64,000 nucleotides of DNA from the NCBI GenBank assembly GCA_965221545.1, contig OZ244901.1, forward strand, positions 434,001-498,000, read 5' to 3'. The notes below the pieces were generated by a model. That model was not told the DNA's origin, did no database searches, and saw only the letters and a list, made by a program, of their open reading frames with translations. The position numbers were made by a program, and so were the translations under genes. The stretch's first letter is position 1. The number at the start of each line of letters is the position of its first letter. Positions 1 to 8,357 of the stretch are shown piece by piece. The DNA comes from JAJEFO01 sp022819605 (GTDB lineage Bacteria > Pseudomonadota > Alphaproteobacteria > Rhodobacterales > Rhodobacteraceae).

Positions 1-199
1 CAGACGTCCGCGTCACGAGAGCGGCCTTGCCGCCGAGCTTGCAGATCCCCGCGCCAATGTTCGCCGAACTGCCCCCGAGATCGACGGTCATGCGCTCGGC
101 ATCTTCCAGACGTATCCCTGCATCGGTGAAAAAGTCGATGCCGGCGCGTCCCACGATGATGAAGTTGTTCTGACGGATCCCGTCCAGCAGACCCGCCAT
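1..199 (-). CDS. iolC: 5-dehydro-2-deoxygluconokinase-like PfkB sugar kinase, N-terminal part (cut by window edge)
   Basis: The 66 visible residues begin MAGLLDGIRQNNFIIVGRAG and continue through a stretch containing DLGGSSANIGAG and LGGKAALVTR. That is the N-terminal glycine-rich substrate-binding region of PfkB-family kinases, and the FIIVGRAGIDFF segment resembles IolC. IolC phosphorylates 2-deoxy-5-keto-gluconate in cytoplasmic myo-inositol catabolism. Its ATG (199-197) overlaps the TGA of iolD (201-199), so the two genes are translationally coupled in the order iolD-iolC. The rest of the gene lies to the left of the window, so only the family and context support the call; another PfkB kinase is possible but less likely next to iolD. 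Confidence 0.8.
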   Translation of the reverse strand, partial: MAGLLDGIRQNNFIIVGRAGIDFFTDAGIRLEDAERMTVDLGGSSANIGAGICKLGGKAALVTRTS

Positions 200-2061
200 C
201 AGACGCCCTTTCGCTGACGAGCGCGAGCCGCCTCGATCTCGACATGCTTCTCGCGGACGCTGGCATTTTCGGTGACATGGGGGGTGCCGACTTCCCACCA
301 CGTGTGGCCTTCCGTGGTCCAGCCCTCGTAGGCGTCCACCTTCATCACGATGACATAGGTCCCGTCGCTGGCCTGCGCCCGCTTGAACGCCTCGCCGAGA
401 TCCTTGGCGTGTTCGACCGTCTCCGCCTCGGCTCCCATGGCGCGCGCATGCGCCTCGAAATCGACTTCAACCAAGTTGGTGGCGGTCGGCGTGTCTGCAA
501 AGAGGTTGTTGAAACTCTCCTGCCCGACGTTGTTCTGAAGCTTGTTGATGACGGCGAAGCCGCCGTTGTCGAGGACCAGGATTATCAGTTTCCTCTCCGT
601 CAGGACCGACGAGAATATGTCCGAGTTCATCATGAGATACGATCCGTCACCGCAGAAACTGATCGTGTCGCGTTCGGGTTCGCGCTCCATCTGGGCAATG
701 CGCGCGCCCCAGGCGCCGGCGATCTCGTAGCCCATGCAGGAAAAGCCGAACTCGACATCAACGGTGCCGGTGGCCAGCGTCTTCCAGTTCGCGGTCACTT
801 CCGCAGGCAGGCCGCCTGCCGCCGCCACGATCCTGTCGCGCTCGTGGCAGAGCTCGTTCACGATGCCGATGGCCTGCGCGTAGGAGTTCGGCCGGTTTCC
901 AACACGCGTGTTGTTCACGACGTAGTCGTTCCACTTGGCCCGCTCGCCCTGTGCCTTCGAGGTCCATTCGCCGGGCGCAACATATCCTGCGGCGGACTGA
1001 AGTTCGGGAAGAGTCCGCTTGCAGTCGCCGATCACGGTTGCAGCCAGGTGCTTGGCGGCATCGTGCCGGGCCACGTTCAGGCCGACGAATCTGGCATCTT
1101 TTGCAAATGCGGTCCAGGAACCCGTGGTGAAGTCTTGAAGCCGCGTGCCGACGGCCAGCACAAGGTCAGCCTTCTCGGCGATGGAATTTGCGCAGTCGGA
1201 TCCGGTCACGCCGATCGGTCCGATGTTCAGCGGGTGGTCGTTCAAGAGATTGGCACGCCCGGCGATCGTCTCCACGACGGGGATTTGGGTGGCTTCGGCA
1301 AATGTCGTGATTTCAGCAACGGCGTCGCCATACTGAACGCCGCCGCCCGCGATGATCATCGGTCGCTTCGAGGACTTGAGCAGCGCGGCCGCGTTGGCGA
1401 TCTCGGAAGAATCAGCGGGCTGCGACCGAACGTGGTGCACGCGCCTTTCGAAGAGCTGAACGGGATAGTCATATGTCCATCCCTGGGTGTCCTGCGGAAG
1501 CGCGATGAAGGCGGGCCCGCAATCCGCCGGGTCAAGCATCGTGCCGACAGCCGCCGGCAGCGACTGGATGATCTGGGCAGGATGCGTGATCCGGTCCCAG
1601 TATCGGCTCACCGTCTTGAAGGCGTCATTCAGGCCGAAGGCGGGATTGCCGAAATGCTCGACCTGCTGCAGCACGGGGTCAGGCAGCCGCGTCAGGAACG
1701 TATCTCCGCAAAGCATCAAGACGGGCAGCCGGTTGGCATGGGCAAGGGCGGCGCTGGTGAGGAGGTTTGCGGTACCAGGTCCGGCGGATGCGGTGCAGAA
1801 CATGAAGCGTCGTCGCAGCCACGCCTTTGCGTAGCCCGCCGCGGCGAAACCCATCCCTTGTTCGTTTTGGCCGCGATAGAGAGGCAACGTGTCCTTGACG
1901 TCAGCGAGCGCCTCGCCGAGGCAGGTGACATTGCCGTGACCGAAGATGCCGAATCCGCCTCCGCACAGCCGGTATTCGGTGCCGTCTATCTCGATGAACT
2001 GGCTTTCAAGAAAACGCACGATGGCCTGCGCCACTGTCAGCGTCACCGTTCTTTCAGCCAT
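199..2061 (-). CDS. iolD: 3D-(3,5/4)-trihydroxycyclohexane-1,2-dione acylhydrolase (ring-opening)
   Basis: A 620-residue thiamine diphosphate (TPP) enzyme, close to the usual IolD length. IolD hydrolytically opens the inositol-derived ring dione to 5-deoxyglucuronate in the cytoplasm. Visible features are the N-terminal MAERTVTLTVAQAIVRFLES region, GGGFGIFGHGNVTCLGEAL, the acetolactate-synthase-like TPP fold with NEQGMGFAAAGYAKA, and the C-terminal Mg/TPP motif in CGDGSYLMMNSD. The start at 2061 is preceded by a full AAGGAGG ribosome site; a longer reading frame to 2268 would run through the intergenic operator and is unlikely. It is coupled to iolC downstream and divergent from the dehydrogenase/IolE pair, with a palindromic operator between them. 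Confidence 0.95.
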   Translation of the reverse strand: MAERTVTLTVAQAIVRFLESQFIEIDGTEYRLCGGGFGIFGHGNVTCLGEALADVKDTLPLYRGQNEQGMGFAAAGYAKAWLRRRFMFCTASAGPGTANLLTSAALAHANRLPVLMLCGDTFLTRLPDPVLQQVEHFGNPAFGLNDAFKTVSRYWDRITHPAQIIQSLPAAVGTMLDPADCGPAFIALPQDTQGWTYDYPVQLFERRVHHVRSQPADSSEIANAAALLKSSKRPMIIAGGGVQYGDAVAEITTFAEATQIPVVETIAGRANLLNDHPLNIGPIGVTGSDCANSIAEKADLVLAVGTRLQDFTTGSWTAFAKDARFVGLNVARHDAAKHLAATVIGDCKRTLPELQSAAGYVAPGEWTSKAQGERAKWNDYVVNNTRVGNRPNSYAQAIGIVNELCHERDRIVAAAGGLPAEVTANWKTLATGTVDVEFGFSCMGYEIAGAWGARIAQMEREPERDTISFCGDGSYLMMNSDIFSSVLTERKLIILVLDNGGFAVINKLQNNVGQESFNNLFADTPTATNLVEVDFEAHARAMGAEAETVEHAKDLGEAFKRAQASDGTYVIVMKVDAYEGWTTEGHTWWEVGTPHVTENASVREKHVEIEAARARQRKGV

Positions 2062-2124
2062 CCTAGGCCTCCTTGCAATTCTGATGTTGACCGCTTGCGC
2101 GAAAGAACAGAAAAGATACGGGAT

Positions 2125-2140
2125 TTGCAACCGGTTGCAA
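2125..2140. promoter_or_regulatory. Perfect 16-bp palindrome, LacI/GalR-family operator candidate
   Basis: TTGCAACCGGTTGCAA is a perfect palindrome with the central CG and AACCGGTT core typical of LacI-family operators. It sits between the divergent iolD (start 2061) and the Idh/MocA gene (start 2163), so one bound regulator could control both. The regulator itself is not in the window. Confidence 0.75.
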
Positions 2141-2162
2141 CAGGCAACGAGAGGGCATGGGC

Positions 2163-3266
2163 ATGTCCGATCTAGGCATAGGCATCGTTGGCGGAGGCTA
2201 TATGGGCAAGGCCCGTGCCGTGGCGTTTTCTGCAGTTGGAGCGGTTTTTGACACCACGCTTCGGCCACGGCTCGAGATGGTTGCCGCGTCCTCGCCAGAG
2301 GCCGCCGAGCGTTACCGGAAGCAGTACGGCTTCAGGCGCGCGGTGGCGGACTGGCGCGAACTGGTTGATGACGACCGGGTCGAGGCGGTCATTGTCGCCA
2401 CGCCCCAAAGCCTGCACAGGGAAATTGCCTGCGCGGCGCTTGCGCTTGGCAAGCCGGTGCTCTGCGAAAAGCCGCTCGGCGCTTCGCTTGAGGACAGCCG
2501 CGTGATGGTTGCAGCGGCCGAAGCGTCAGGCGCCGTCAACATGATGGGCTTCAACTACATTCGCACGCCTGCCGCGCAATTTGCGCACAAGCTTTTGCTG
2601 GAAGGCCGGATCGGCGACGTGACGTGCTTTCGGGCCGAACATACCGAGGATTTCCTCTCTGACCCGGAGGCACCGGCCACTTGGCGAACCCAAGGCCTCG
2701 CAAACGGCACCATGGGAGATCTCTCCCCCCACATCATCAACGCCGCACACAGGCTGATGGGGCCGATTGCGCAAGTCATCGGCTTGGTCGAGACGGTTCA
2801 CGCCGAACGCTCCGGGAAAAGCGTCACCAATGACGACCAGGCACTGATGATGCTGCGTTTCGAAAGCGGAGTGGCGGGCAGCATATTCGTCAGCCGCGTG
2901 GCGACCGGTCGCAAGATGGGCTACGCCTTCCAGATCGACGGCACGCGAGGCGCGATCCGGTATGACGGAGAGGACCAGAATGCACTTTGGCTGTATGCAG
3001 CGGAGGGGCCGGATTCAGAGCGAGCGTTCCGCAAGGTACTGACCGGGCCTGACCATCCGGACTATCTTCCCTTCTGCCAGGGGCCGGGACACGGAACCGG
3101 CTTCCAGGACCAGGTCATCATAGAGGCCAAGGACTTTCTCACCGCAATTGCGCAGGGCGAGTCCCTTTGGCCGGATTTCAGGGAGGGGCTTCAGGTGAAC
3201 CGCGTGATTGCCGCGGTCCATGCTTCGCATGCCGAGAGATGCTGGAAGTATGTCAATGAATTCTGA
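2163..3266 (+). CDS. Gfo/Idh/MocA-family dehydrogenase, inositol-dehydrogenase-like
   Basis: A 367-residue NAD(P)-dependent oxidoreductase. The N-terminal Rossmann motif is GIGIVGGGYMGKARA, followed by the family EKP motif in KPVLCEKPLGASLE (the Lys is the usual catalytic residue) and a C-terminal GFO_IDH_MocA_C domain with GDLSPHIINAAHRLMG. In this context it probably oxidises myo-inositol, scyllo-inositol or a related polyol. The ATG at 2163 is preferred over 2157 because GAGAGGG (2149-2155) is then correctly spaced. It is followed 16 nt later by the IolE-like gene and is divergent from iolDC. Family members have varied sugar substrates, so the exact one is open. Confidence 0.85.
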   Translation: MSDLGIGIVGGGYMGKARAVAFSAVGAVFDTTLRPRLEMVAASSPEAAERYRKQYGFRRAVADWRELVDDDRVEAVIVATPQSLHREIACAALALGKPVLCEKPLGASLEDSRVMVAAAEASGAVNMMGFNYIRTPAAQFAHKLLLEGRIGDVTCFRAEHTEDFLSDPEAPATWRTQGLANGTMGDLSPHIINAAHRLMGPIAQVIGLVETVHAERSGKSVTNDDQALMMLRFESGVAGSIFVSRVATGRKMGYAFQIDGTRGAIRYDGEDQNALWLYAAEGPDSERAFRKVLTGPDHPDYLPFCQGPGHGTGFQDQVIIEAKDFLTAIAQGESLWPDFREGLQVNRVIAAVHASHAERCWKYVNEF

Positions 3267-3282
3267 GAACGGAAGCAGGCCG

Positions 3283-4179
3283 ATGATCCAGATTGGCAAC
3301 GCACCGTGCAGCTGGGGCGTGGAATTCGCCGATGATCCCAGGAACCCGCCTTGGCGTCAGGTCCTCGGAGAAAACAGGGATGCCGGATACGCGGGCATCG
3401 AGCTTGGTCCCGTCGGGTACATGCCCGAGGATCCGGCAGTGCTCTCGGAGGCCCTGGACGAGTTCGGCCAGACGCTGATCGGGGGCGTCGTGTTTCGTCC
3501 GTTCCATGATCCGGCCCAGTGGGAGGACGTGCTGGACGGCTCGGTCCGGACCTGCAAGGCGCTCGTGGCGCATGGGGCGAGGCACTTGGTCCTGATCGAC
3601 TCTATTTCAGAACGGCGCGCGGCCACGGCGGGCCGAGCCGACGAGGCCGAACAGATGGACAAGGCGGAGTGGGAAGCCTATCGCGACCGGATTGTTGCCG
3701 TGTCGAAGATGGGAGCCGAAGGGTACGGCCTGACTGTAGGCATCCACGCGCATGCCGCAGGGTTCATGGACTTCGAGCCAGAACTGGAGAGACTTCTGAA
3801 CGAGGTTGACGAGAGCATTCTGAAGATCTGTTTCGATACCGGGCATCACTCGTATGCGGGCTTCGATCCTGTGGCCTTCATGGAGCGGCATATGGCGCGC
3901 ATTAGCTACGTGCATTTCAAGGACATAGATCCTGCCGTCAAGTCCAGGGTGATTGCAGACAGGATCGGGTTCTATGACGCTTGCGGGCAAGGAATTTTTT
4001 GTACGCTGGGCAACGGCGACGTGGACTTCCCGCGTGTCAGGGACATTCTCCTGGAGCACGATTTCGCCGGCTGGTGCACTGTCGAGCAGGACTGTGACCC
4101 GGCCGGTGCGACGTCGCCGATCGAGGATGCACGCTACAATCGCGAGTACCTCGGGTCCATCGGGTTCGAGGATCGCTGA
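3283..4179 (+). CDS. iolE: Inosose dehydratase-like protein (IolE/MocC type, xylose-isomerase-like TIM barrel)
   Basis: A 298-residue AP-endonuclease-2/xylose-isomerase-like TIM barrel. MIQIGNAPCSWGVEF at the N terminus is the characteristic IolE/MocC opening. Putative metal ligands lie in HAHAAGFM, CFDTGHHSYAG, YVHFKD and the closing TVEQD. IolE dehydrates scyllo-inosose to the ring dione that IolD opens. The start at 3283 is chosen because homologues begin at this methionine and GGAAGCAGG lies just upstream; in-frame ATGs at 3250 and 3256 would overlap the previous stop. Cotranscription with the dehydrogenase is likely from the 16-nt gap. Confidence 0.88.
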   Translation: MIQIGNAPCSWGVEFADDPRNPPWRQVLGENRDAGYAGIELGPVGYMPEDPAVLSEALDEFGQTLIGGVVFRPFHDPAQWEDVLDGSVRTCKALVAHGARHLVLIDSISERRAATAGRADEAEQMDKAEWEAYRDRIVAVSKMGAEGYGLTVGIHAHAAGFMDFEPELERLLNEVDESILKICFDTGHHSYAGFDPVAFMERHMARISYVHFKDIDPAVKSRVIADRIGFYDACGQGIFCTLGNGDVDFPRVRDILLEHDFAGWCTVEQDCDPAGATSPIEDARYNREYLGSIGFEDR

Positions 4180-4409
4180 ACACGCGCGAGATTGGCGGGG
4201 AAGACCTGTGCAACCGACCGCGTTTCTGCCGAGGACAAGTAGTTCCGGCATCGCCACAATCTCGTTCGACCGGTCATCGAACCTGACTTGGCCGAGTGTC
4301 AGGAGCACCCCCTCAGCGAAGGAGGCGGCGAGGTGCAGCGGCAATTGACGGGCCACGCGAATTGCAATCTGGGTCTTGACGGGCTCCATGGTAAGTTAAG
4401 GGTCGCACA

Positions 4410-5366
4410 ATGACTTTTCTGACGTTTGTACTGCTCAGGGCTCGGACCTTGTTCGCCAGCCTGTCGTCCGCGTCGCTGATCGCGGCGAGCGTGCCGGATC
4501 CAGCGGTGGCGCAATACGTCCGGGACGGGACACCGCGCATCGCCGTGATGTCCGCATTTGCCCCGGAACTGGAAATTCTCAAGGGGGAACTGCGGGACAG
4601 GTCGGAGCATTTTGCGAACGGCGTGAACTTCGCAACCGGCACGCTGGAAGGGCATAGGGTCGTGCTGTTCCTGAGCGGGATCAGTGTTGTCAACGCTGCG
4701 ATGACTGCGCAGCTTGCGTTCGACCGATTTGCCATCGACAGGATCGTGTTTTCCGGCATCGCAGGCGGTGTCGACCCTTCGCTCGGCATAGGCGACGTGG
4801 TGATCGCAAAGCGTTGGGGGCAGTACCTGGAGATGCTGTTCGCGCGCGAGGTCGAAGGCGGCTGGGCGACAATGCCGTTCTTCGAGTATCCTTTCGGGAA
4901 CTTCGGCATGATGTTTCCCCGCTCGGTCACGGTGCTGCGTGCCGGAGCCGACGGGCCCGAGACTCGCTTCTGGTTCCCGGTGGACGAGGCGTTGCTGGAC
5001 GCGGCGCGCAGCGCATCGGACATGGTGACGCTTGCGCGCTGCACTGCAGACGGCCGTTGCCTCGACAGGCCTCCACGCGTTGTGGTCGGCGGTTCCGGGG
5101 TCTCGGGTGGGGCTTTTGTCGACAATGCGGCTTTCCGGACGTGGGTCTACGAGACGTTCAGTGCGCAGCTCTTGGACATGGAGAGCGCCGCAGTTGCCCA
5201 TGTCGCCTATGCCAACGACGTTCCGTTCGTCGCGGTGCGCAGTCTCGCCGACCTTGCCGGCGGCGGGGAAGGCGTGAACCAGATGGAGACATTCCTCGAC
5301 CTTGCGGCGGGCAACGCGGCCTCAGTGGTCAAGGCGATGTTGAGAGAGATGCCGGTTCGGCCCTGA
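4410..5366 (+). CDS. Exported phosphorylase-superfamily protein, MTA/SAH nucleosidase-like
   Basis: A 318-residue protein with an N-terminal signal peptide (charged start, hydrophobic run, AxA-like PAVAQ near residue 35) followed by a nucleoside phosphorylase fold: RIAVMSAFAPELEIL, SGIAGGVDPSLGIGDVV and the conserved LDMESAAVAHVA with the nucleoside-binding Met-Glu and acidic pair. 5'-Methylthioadenosine/S-adenosylhomocysteine nucleosidases normally lack a signal peptide and are about 230 residues, so this one probably acts in the periplasm and carries an insertion (about residues 150-210). It converges with the SLC13 permease gene, ending 13 nt before that gene's stop. The true substrate is not known. 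Confidence 0.75.
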   Translation: MTFLTFVLLRARTLFASLSSASLIAASVPDPAVAQYVRDGTPRIAVMSAFAPELEILKGELRDRSEHFANGVNFATGTLEGHRVVLFLSGISVVNAAMTAQLAFDRFAIDRIVFSGIAGGVDPSLGIGDVVIAKRWGQYLEMLFAREVEGGWATMPFFEYPFGNFGMMFPRSVTVLRAGADGPETRFWFPVDEALLDAARSASDMVTLARCTADGRCLDRPPRVVVGGSGVSGGAFVDNAAFRTWVYETFSAQLLDMESAAVAHVAYANDVPFVAVRSLADLAGGGEGVNQMETFLDLAAGNAASVVKAMLREMPVRP

Positions 5367-5379
5367 AAGGCAGGTCCGG

Positions 5380-7242
5380 TCAGTACAGAAGGTTCAGGAC
5401 GCCGAGCGAGACGACGAGGAACAGGATCGACATGAATGCGCCTGCCCGCATGAAATCGACGACCGAATAGCCGCCCGGTCCCATGATAAGCGCGTTGACC
5501 TGATGCGTCGGGATCAAGAAAGAATTCGAGGTGGATATCGCGACCGTCAGGGCAAAGAGGGCTGGGTCCGCATCCGCGCCGAGGGCTATGTTCACGGCCA
5601 GGGGCACAAGGAGAACGGTGGCTCCGACGTTTGACATCACGAGCGTGAAGAACGTGGCCAGGACCGCAATGGCGGCCTGGAGAACCCAAAGCGGCATTCC
5701 GTCCATGGCAACAAGGATTAAGTCTGCGACCCAGGCGGCCGTTCCCGTCGCCTGCACCGCTTGTCCCAAGGGAATTAGACTGGCCAGCAGAAAGACGGTT
5801 TGCCAACTGACTGCAGCGTAGGCTTCCTCGACGGAAATCACGCGACTGAGGATCATTCCGACGGCGCCGACCAGCAGGCAAAGTGAAAGAACGAGATTGG
5901 AAAACAGGACCAGCGCTATCGCAACGGCGAAGAACAGGAGCGCCCAGCCGATCTTCTTGGGCCTTATGTCCTCGTGAGGAAACTCGGTTGTCACCACAAC
6001 GAAGTCGCGGTCCGCTTCCAGCCGCACCAGGGCCTCCCACGGCGTGTGACAGACCAGCGTGTCTCCGGCCGCGAGCGGCATGGTGCCAAAGTCCGGGCTG
6101 TCCTGCGTGACTGCGTTTCCGCCACGGTAGACGATCAACGGAGAAAGCCCGTAGACCTTGCGGAGCCAGAGCTCCCGCATGCTCTTGCCGATAATCCCGG
6201 ATCCCGGCGGAATCACGACCTCGGCAATGCCTGCCTTGCCTGGATGGAGCGTTTCCGCAAAAGTCTCGAGTTCCGATGCCTCGGGAAGCTCGAAGGCGTC
6301 CTTGAAGTCCGCTATGTCCCGGGCGTCGGAAATTATCGCGAGCTTGGCTGGCGCCTCGATGAGCACGTCCCGCGGCGGGGCGGTGTAGGTCCGGCCCTGG
6401 AATGCCGTCGCAATGACCTGGACATTGAAGGCGCGCTGGAGATCGCCTAGCGTATGGCCGGCCAGAAGGCTGCCGTGAGGCACGTCGATTTCGTGGATGA
6501 CGCCGTCAAGCCCGTATGTCGCGTTGAAATACTCAAGTGTTGACTGCGCCGTACCGGAATCGTCGCGCGCGGTGCTCGGCAGCACGAACTTGCCAAACAG
6601 GATGAAGTAGAGGAGGCCGGTCGCAACCAATGCAATTCCGATCGGCGTGACGGAAAAGAGAGAGTAGGTGTCCATGCGGGCGCCTTCTCCCAGCGTCTCG
6701 TTTATGGAGACGAGCAGATCGTTCAGGAGGATCAGAGGCGACGAGCCGACCAAGGTCATGGTGCCACCGAGGATGGCGCAGAAGCCCATCGGCATCAAAA
6801 GCCGCGACATGGGCAGGCCCGTTCTCGTGGACACCCGGTTGACCACGGGCAGGAAGAGAGCCGCCGCGCCGACGTTCTGCATGAAACTGGAGATCACGCC
6901 GACCGTGGAGGAGATCAGGAAGATGATCCGGGACTCCGTTTTGCCGCCGACCCTTGTGATCCATGCCGCCACGGTTGACATCGCACCGGTTCGGTCAAGG
7001 CCTGCGCCGATGATCATGACCGCGATGATCGAGATTACAGCGTTGGAGCCAAACCCGCTGAACAGCTGACGGAGGTCAGCAAGGCCTTCGAGTCCGGGTA
7101 CCATTGTCAAAAGGCCCAGAAGCACCATGATCGAGAACGCGGCGACATCGACGCGCACGATTTCCGAGACAAAGAGCCCGACGGTAATCGCCAGGATCGC
7201 CAGAACGACAGTCATCTCGAATGTAAGGCCAAGTGCCTCCAC
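5380..7242 (-). CDS. SLC13/DASS-type anion permease with two TrkA-C domains
   Basis: A 620-residue inner-membrane protein with hydrophobic segments at both ends (for example residues 8-30, 35-55, 95-115, 180-205 and many after 430) flanking a soluble central part. That part holds two RCK_C/TrkA-C-like modules at about residues 245-320 and 335-410, the second with PPGSGIIGKSMRELWLRKVYG. This arrangement is typical of the SLC13-type permeases annotated as citrate/sulfate/di- and tricarboxylate transporters. The substrate cannot be read from the sequence. It appears to be a single-gene transcript, convergent with the exported nucleosidase-like gene. Confidence 0.85.
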   Translation of the reverse strand: MEALGLTFEMTVVLAILAITVGLFVSEIVRVDVAAFSIMVLLGLLTMVPGLEGLADLRQLFSGFGSNAVISIIAVMIIGAGLDRTGAMSTVAAWITRVGGKTESRIIFLISSTVGVISSFMQNVGAAALFLPVVNRVSTRTGLPMSRLLMPMGFCAILGGTMTLVGSSPLILLNDLLVSINETLGEGARMDTYSLFSVTPIGIALVATGLLYFILFGKFVLPSTARDDSGTAQSTLEYFNATYGLDGVIHEIDVPHGSLLAGHTLGDLQRAFNVQVIATAFQGRTYTAPPRDVLIEAPAKLAIISDARDIADFKDAFELPEASELETFAETLHPGKAGIAEVVIPPGSGIIGKSMRELWLRKVYGLSPLIVYRGGNAVTQDSPDFGTMPLAAGDTLVCHTPWEALVRLEADRDFVVVTTEFPHEDIRPKKIGWALLFFAVAIALVLFSNLVLSLCLLVGAVGMILSRVISVEEAYAAVSWQTVFLLASLIPLGQAVQATGTAAWVADLILVAMDGMPLWVLQAAIAVLATFFTLVMSNVGATVLLVPLAVNIALGADADPALFALTVAISTSNSFLIPTHQVNALIMGPGGYSVVDFMRAGAFMSILFLVVSLGVLNLLY

Positions 7243-7441
7243 GTTGCCGCCTTTCGTTTGCGTTGTTCAGAGCGTTATGTCTTGAAACCGGAATTCCTGT
7301 CCGGATCAATGGGGTCCGGGGATATTTCCGGCTTCGGGCGACATTTGCCTGACTTTCGTGATCAGGTCGGACTGTCTCGCAAGTTGACATGTTCTTGCCG
7401 GAAGCGGCTTGACGATTCCATCGACAGTGCGCCTCGGCTCT

Positions 7442-7942
7442 TCAGTCGTGCACATTGCAGATAGCCTGACGCTGCGATCCGAATCGGGCCGACACGGATC
7501 GCTCACGGGCCTCGCGGTCAGCCAACCAGTCCTCAAATCCCAGGATCGTTTGTCCAGCGGCTACGGACGCACGCCAATCCGCCTGGTTGTCAGGAGCTAC
7601 CCGTTCCGAATCCGGAAGGATGACTCCGTTTACCATCCATGATGCGACGGGGATGCCCCTCAACCAGTCCGAGACAGAGGGAATTCGTCGACAATCTTCT
7701 CGGACATGCTGTTCCGCGACGAATCGCACCGGCACCACCCGCCCGTCAGAATTGACGAGCGAGCGGCCGAATACCTGCTGCGCCTCAAAGATGCCGTGGC
7801 TGTGATGTCTCAGGGCCCGATGGACCGGAAGCGCTTCATGAGCCTTGGAAGCATCGAACCAGTCATGAATCGCATGATAGTCGGCAGGCACGCCACCGAA
7901 TTTCCTCGCGGAACTTTCCGCATGGTGATCGGGATGCGCCAT
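7442..7942 (-). CDS. DUF6915 family protein
   Basis: A 166-residue protein beginning MAHPDHHAESSARKFGG and continuing with YHAIHDWFDASKAH and HRALRHHSHGIFEAQQVFG, the signature of the uncharacterised DUF6915 family. The histidine-rich core (about residues 25-60) suggests metal binding, but no function is established. The start at 7942 is favoured because the family begins there and the upstream gene's stop is only 1 nt away, giving a two-gene operon with DUF6878. Such proteins are common on plasmids and integrative elements, which fits the ArdC gene 1 kb away. The C-terminal 50 residues are less conserved-looking. Confidence 0.7.
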   Translation of the reverse strand: MAHPDHHAESSARKFGGVPADYHAIHDWFDASKAHEALPVHRALRHHSHGIFEAQQVFGRSLVNSDGRVVPVRFVAEQHVREDCRRIPSVSDWLRGIPVASWMVNGVILPDSERVAPDNQADWRASVAAGQTILGFEDWLADREARERSVSARFGSQRQAICNVHD

Positions 7943-7943
7943 C

Positions 7944-8357
7944 TCAGACGTCCTCGTGGACCGATTCAAAGCTATCGTAGATGAACGCGACGTGATTGAC
8001 GTCGATCCGATCCTTGCCAATGTCCCACGTCAACGTGCCCTCGCCGCCGTCATTGATTTCGAAGCCGGGATTCAGGCTGTATGCAGTCGCCCAAATGAAG
8101 TCTGCAAGCCTGGTGGCCAGTTCCTTGACCTCGACATCCGTCGGCGACACGGCGACATGGTTTACATTGCCGAAATCGCCGTAGCCGTCGTAACCGGCTT
8201 CGACCCGCTCCACGCCTTTGGTGCGCAGCAGATCCCGCAGCTCAATGCGTTCCATTTGCCGCGCCTCTTCCGCCTTGCGCTCTCTCTCGGCCCAATCCGC
8301 TGCCGCAGAAGTCCTTGGGCGGCTGTCCGCGTTCGGGGCACCAGGGTCATTGGTCAT
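7944..8357 (-). CDS. DUF6878 family protein
   Basis: A 137-residue acidic protein with a charged N-terminal helix (AERERKAEEARQMERIELRDLL) and a conserved core reading GYDGYGDFGNVNHV and TWDIGKDRIDVNHVAF, which I recognise as the DUF6878 family of unknown function. The ATG at 8357 has AAAGGAG about 9 nt upstream. It is the first gene of a two-gene operon with DUF6915. Its promoter region holds two GTTC-N7-GTTC boxes 53-100 nt upstream, implying LexA (SOS) control. No catalytic motif is apparent. Confidence 0.68.
   Translation of the reverse strand: MTNDPGAPNADSRPRTSAAADWAERERKAEEARQMERIELRDLLRTKGVERVEAGYDGYGDFGNVNHVAVSPTDVEVKELATRLADFIWATAYSLNPGFEINDGGEGTLTWDIGKDRIDVNHVAFIYDSFESVHEDV

Noticed and set aside
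244..2175. Long plus-strand open frame of 643 codons opposite iolD
   Set aside because: It is an antisense shadow of iolD; its translation matches no family and the minus-strand TPP enzyme is unmistakable.
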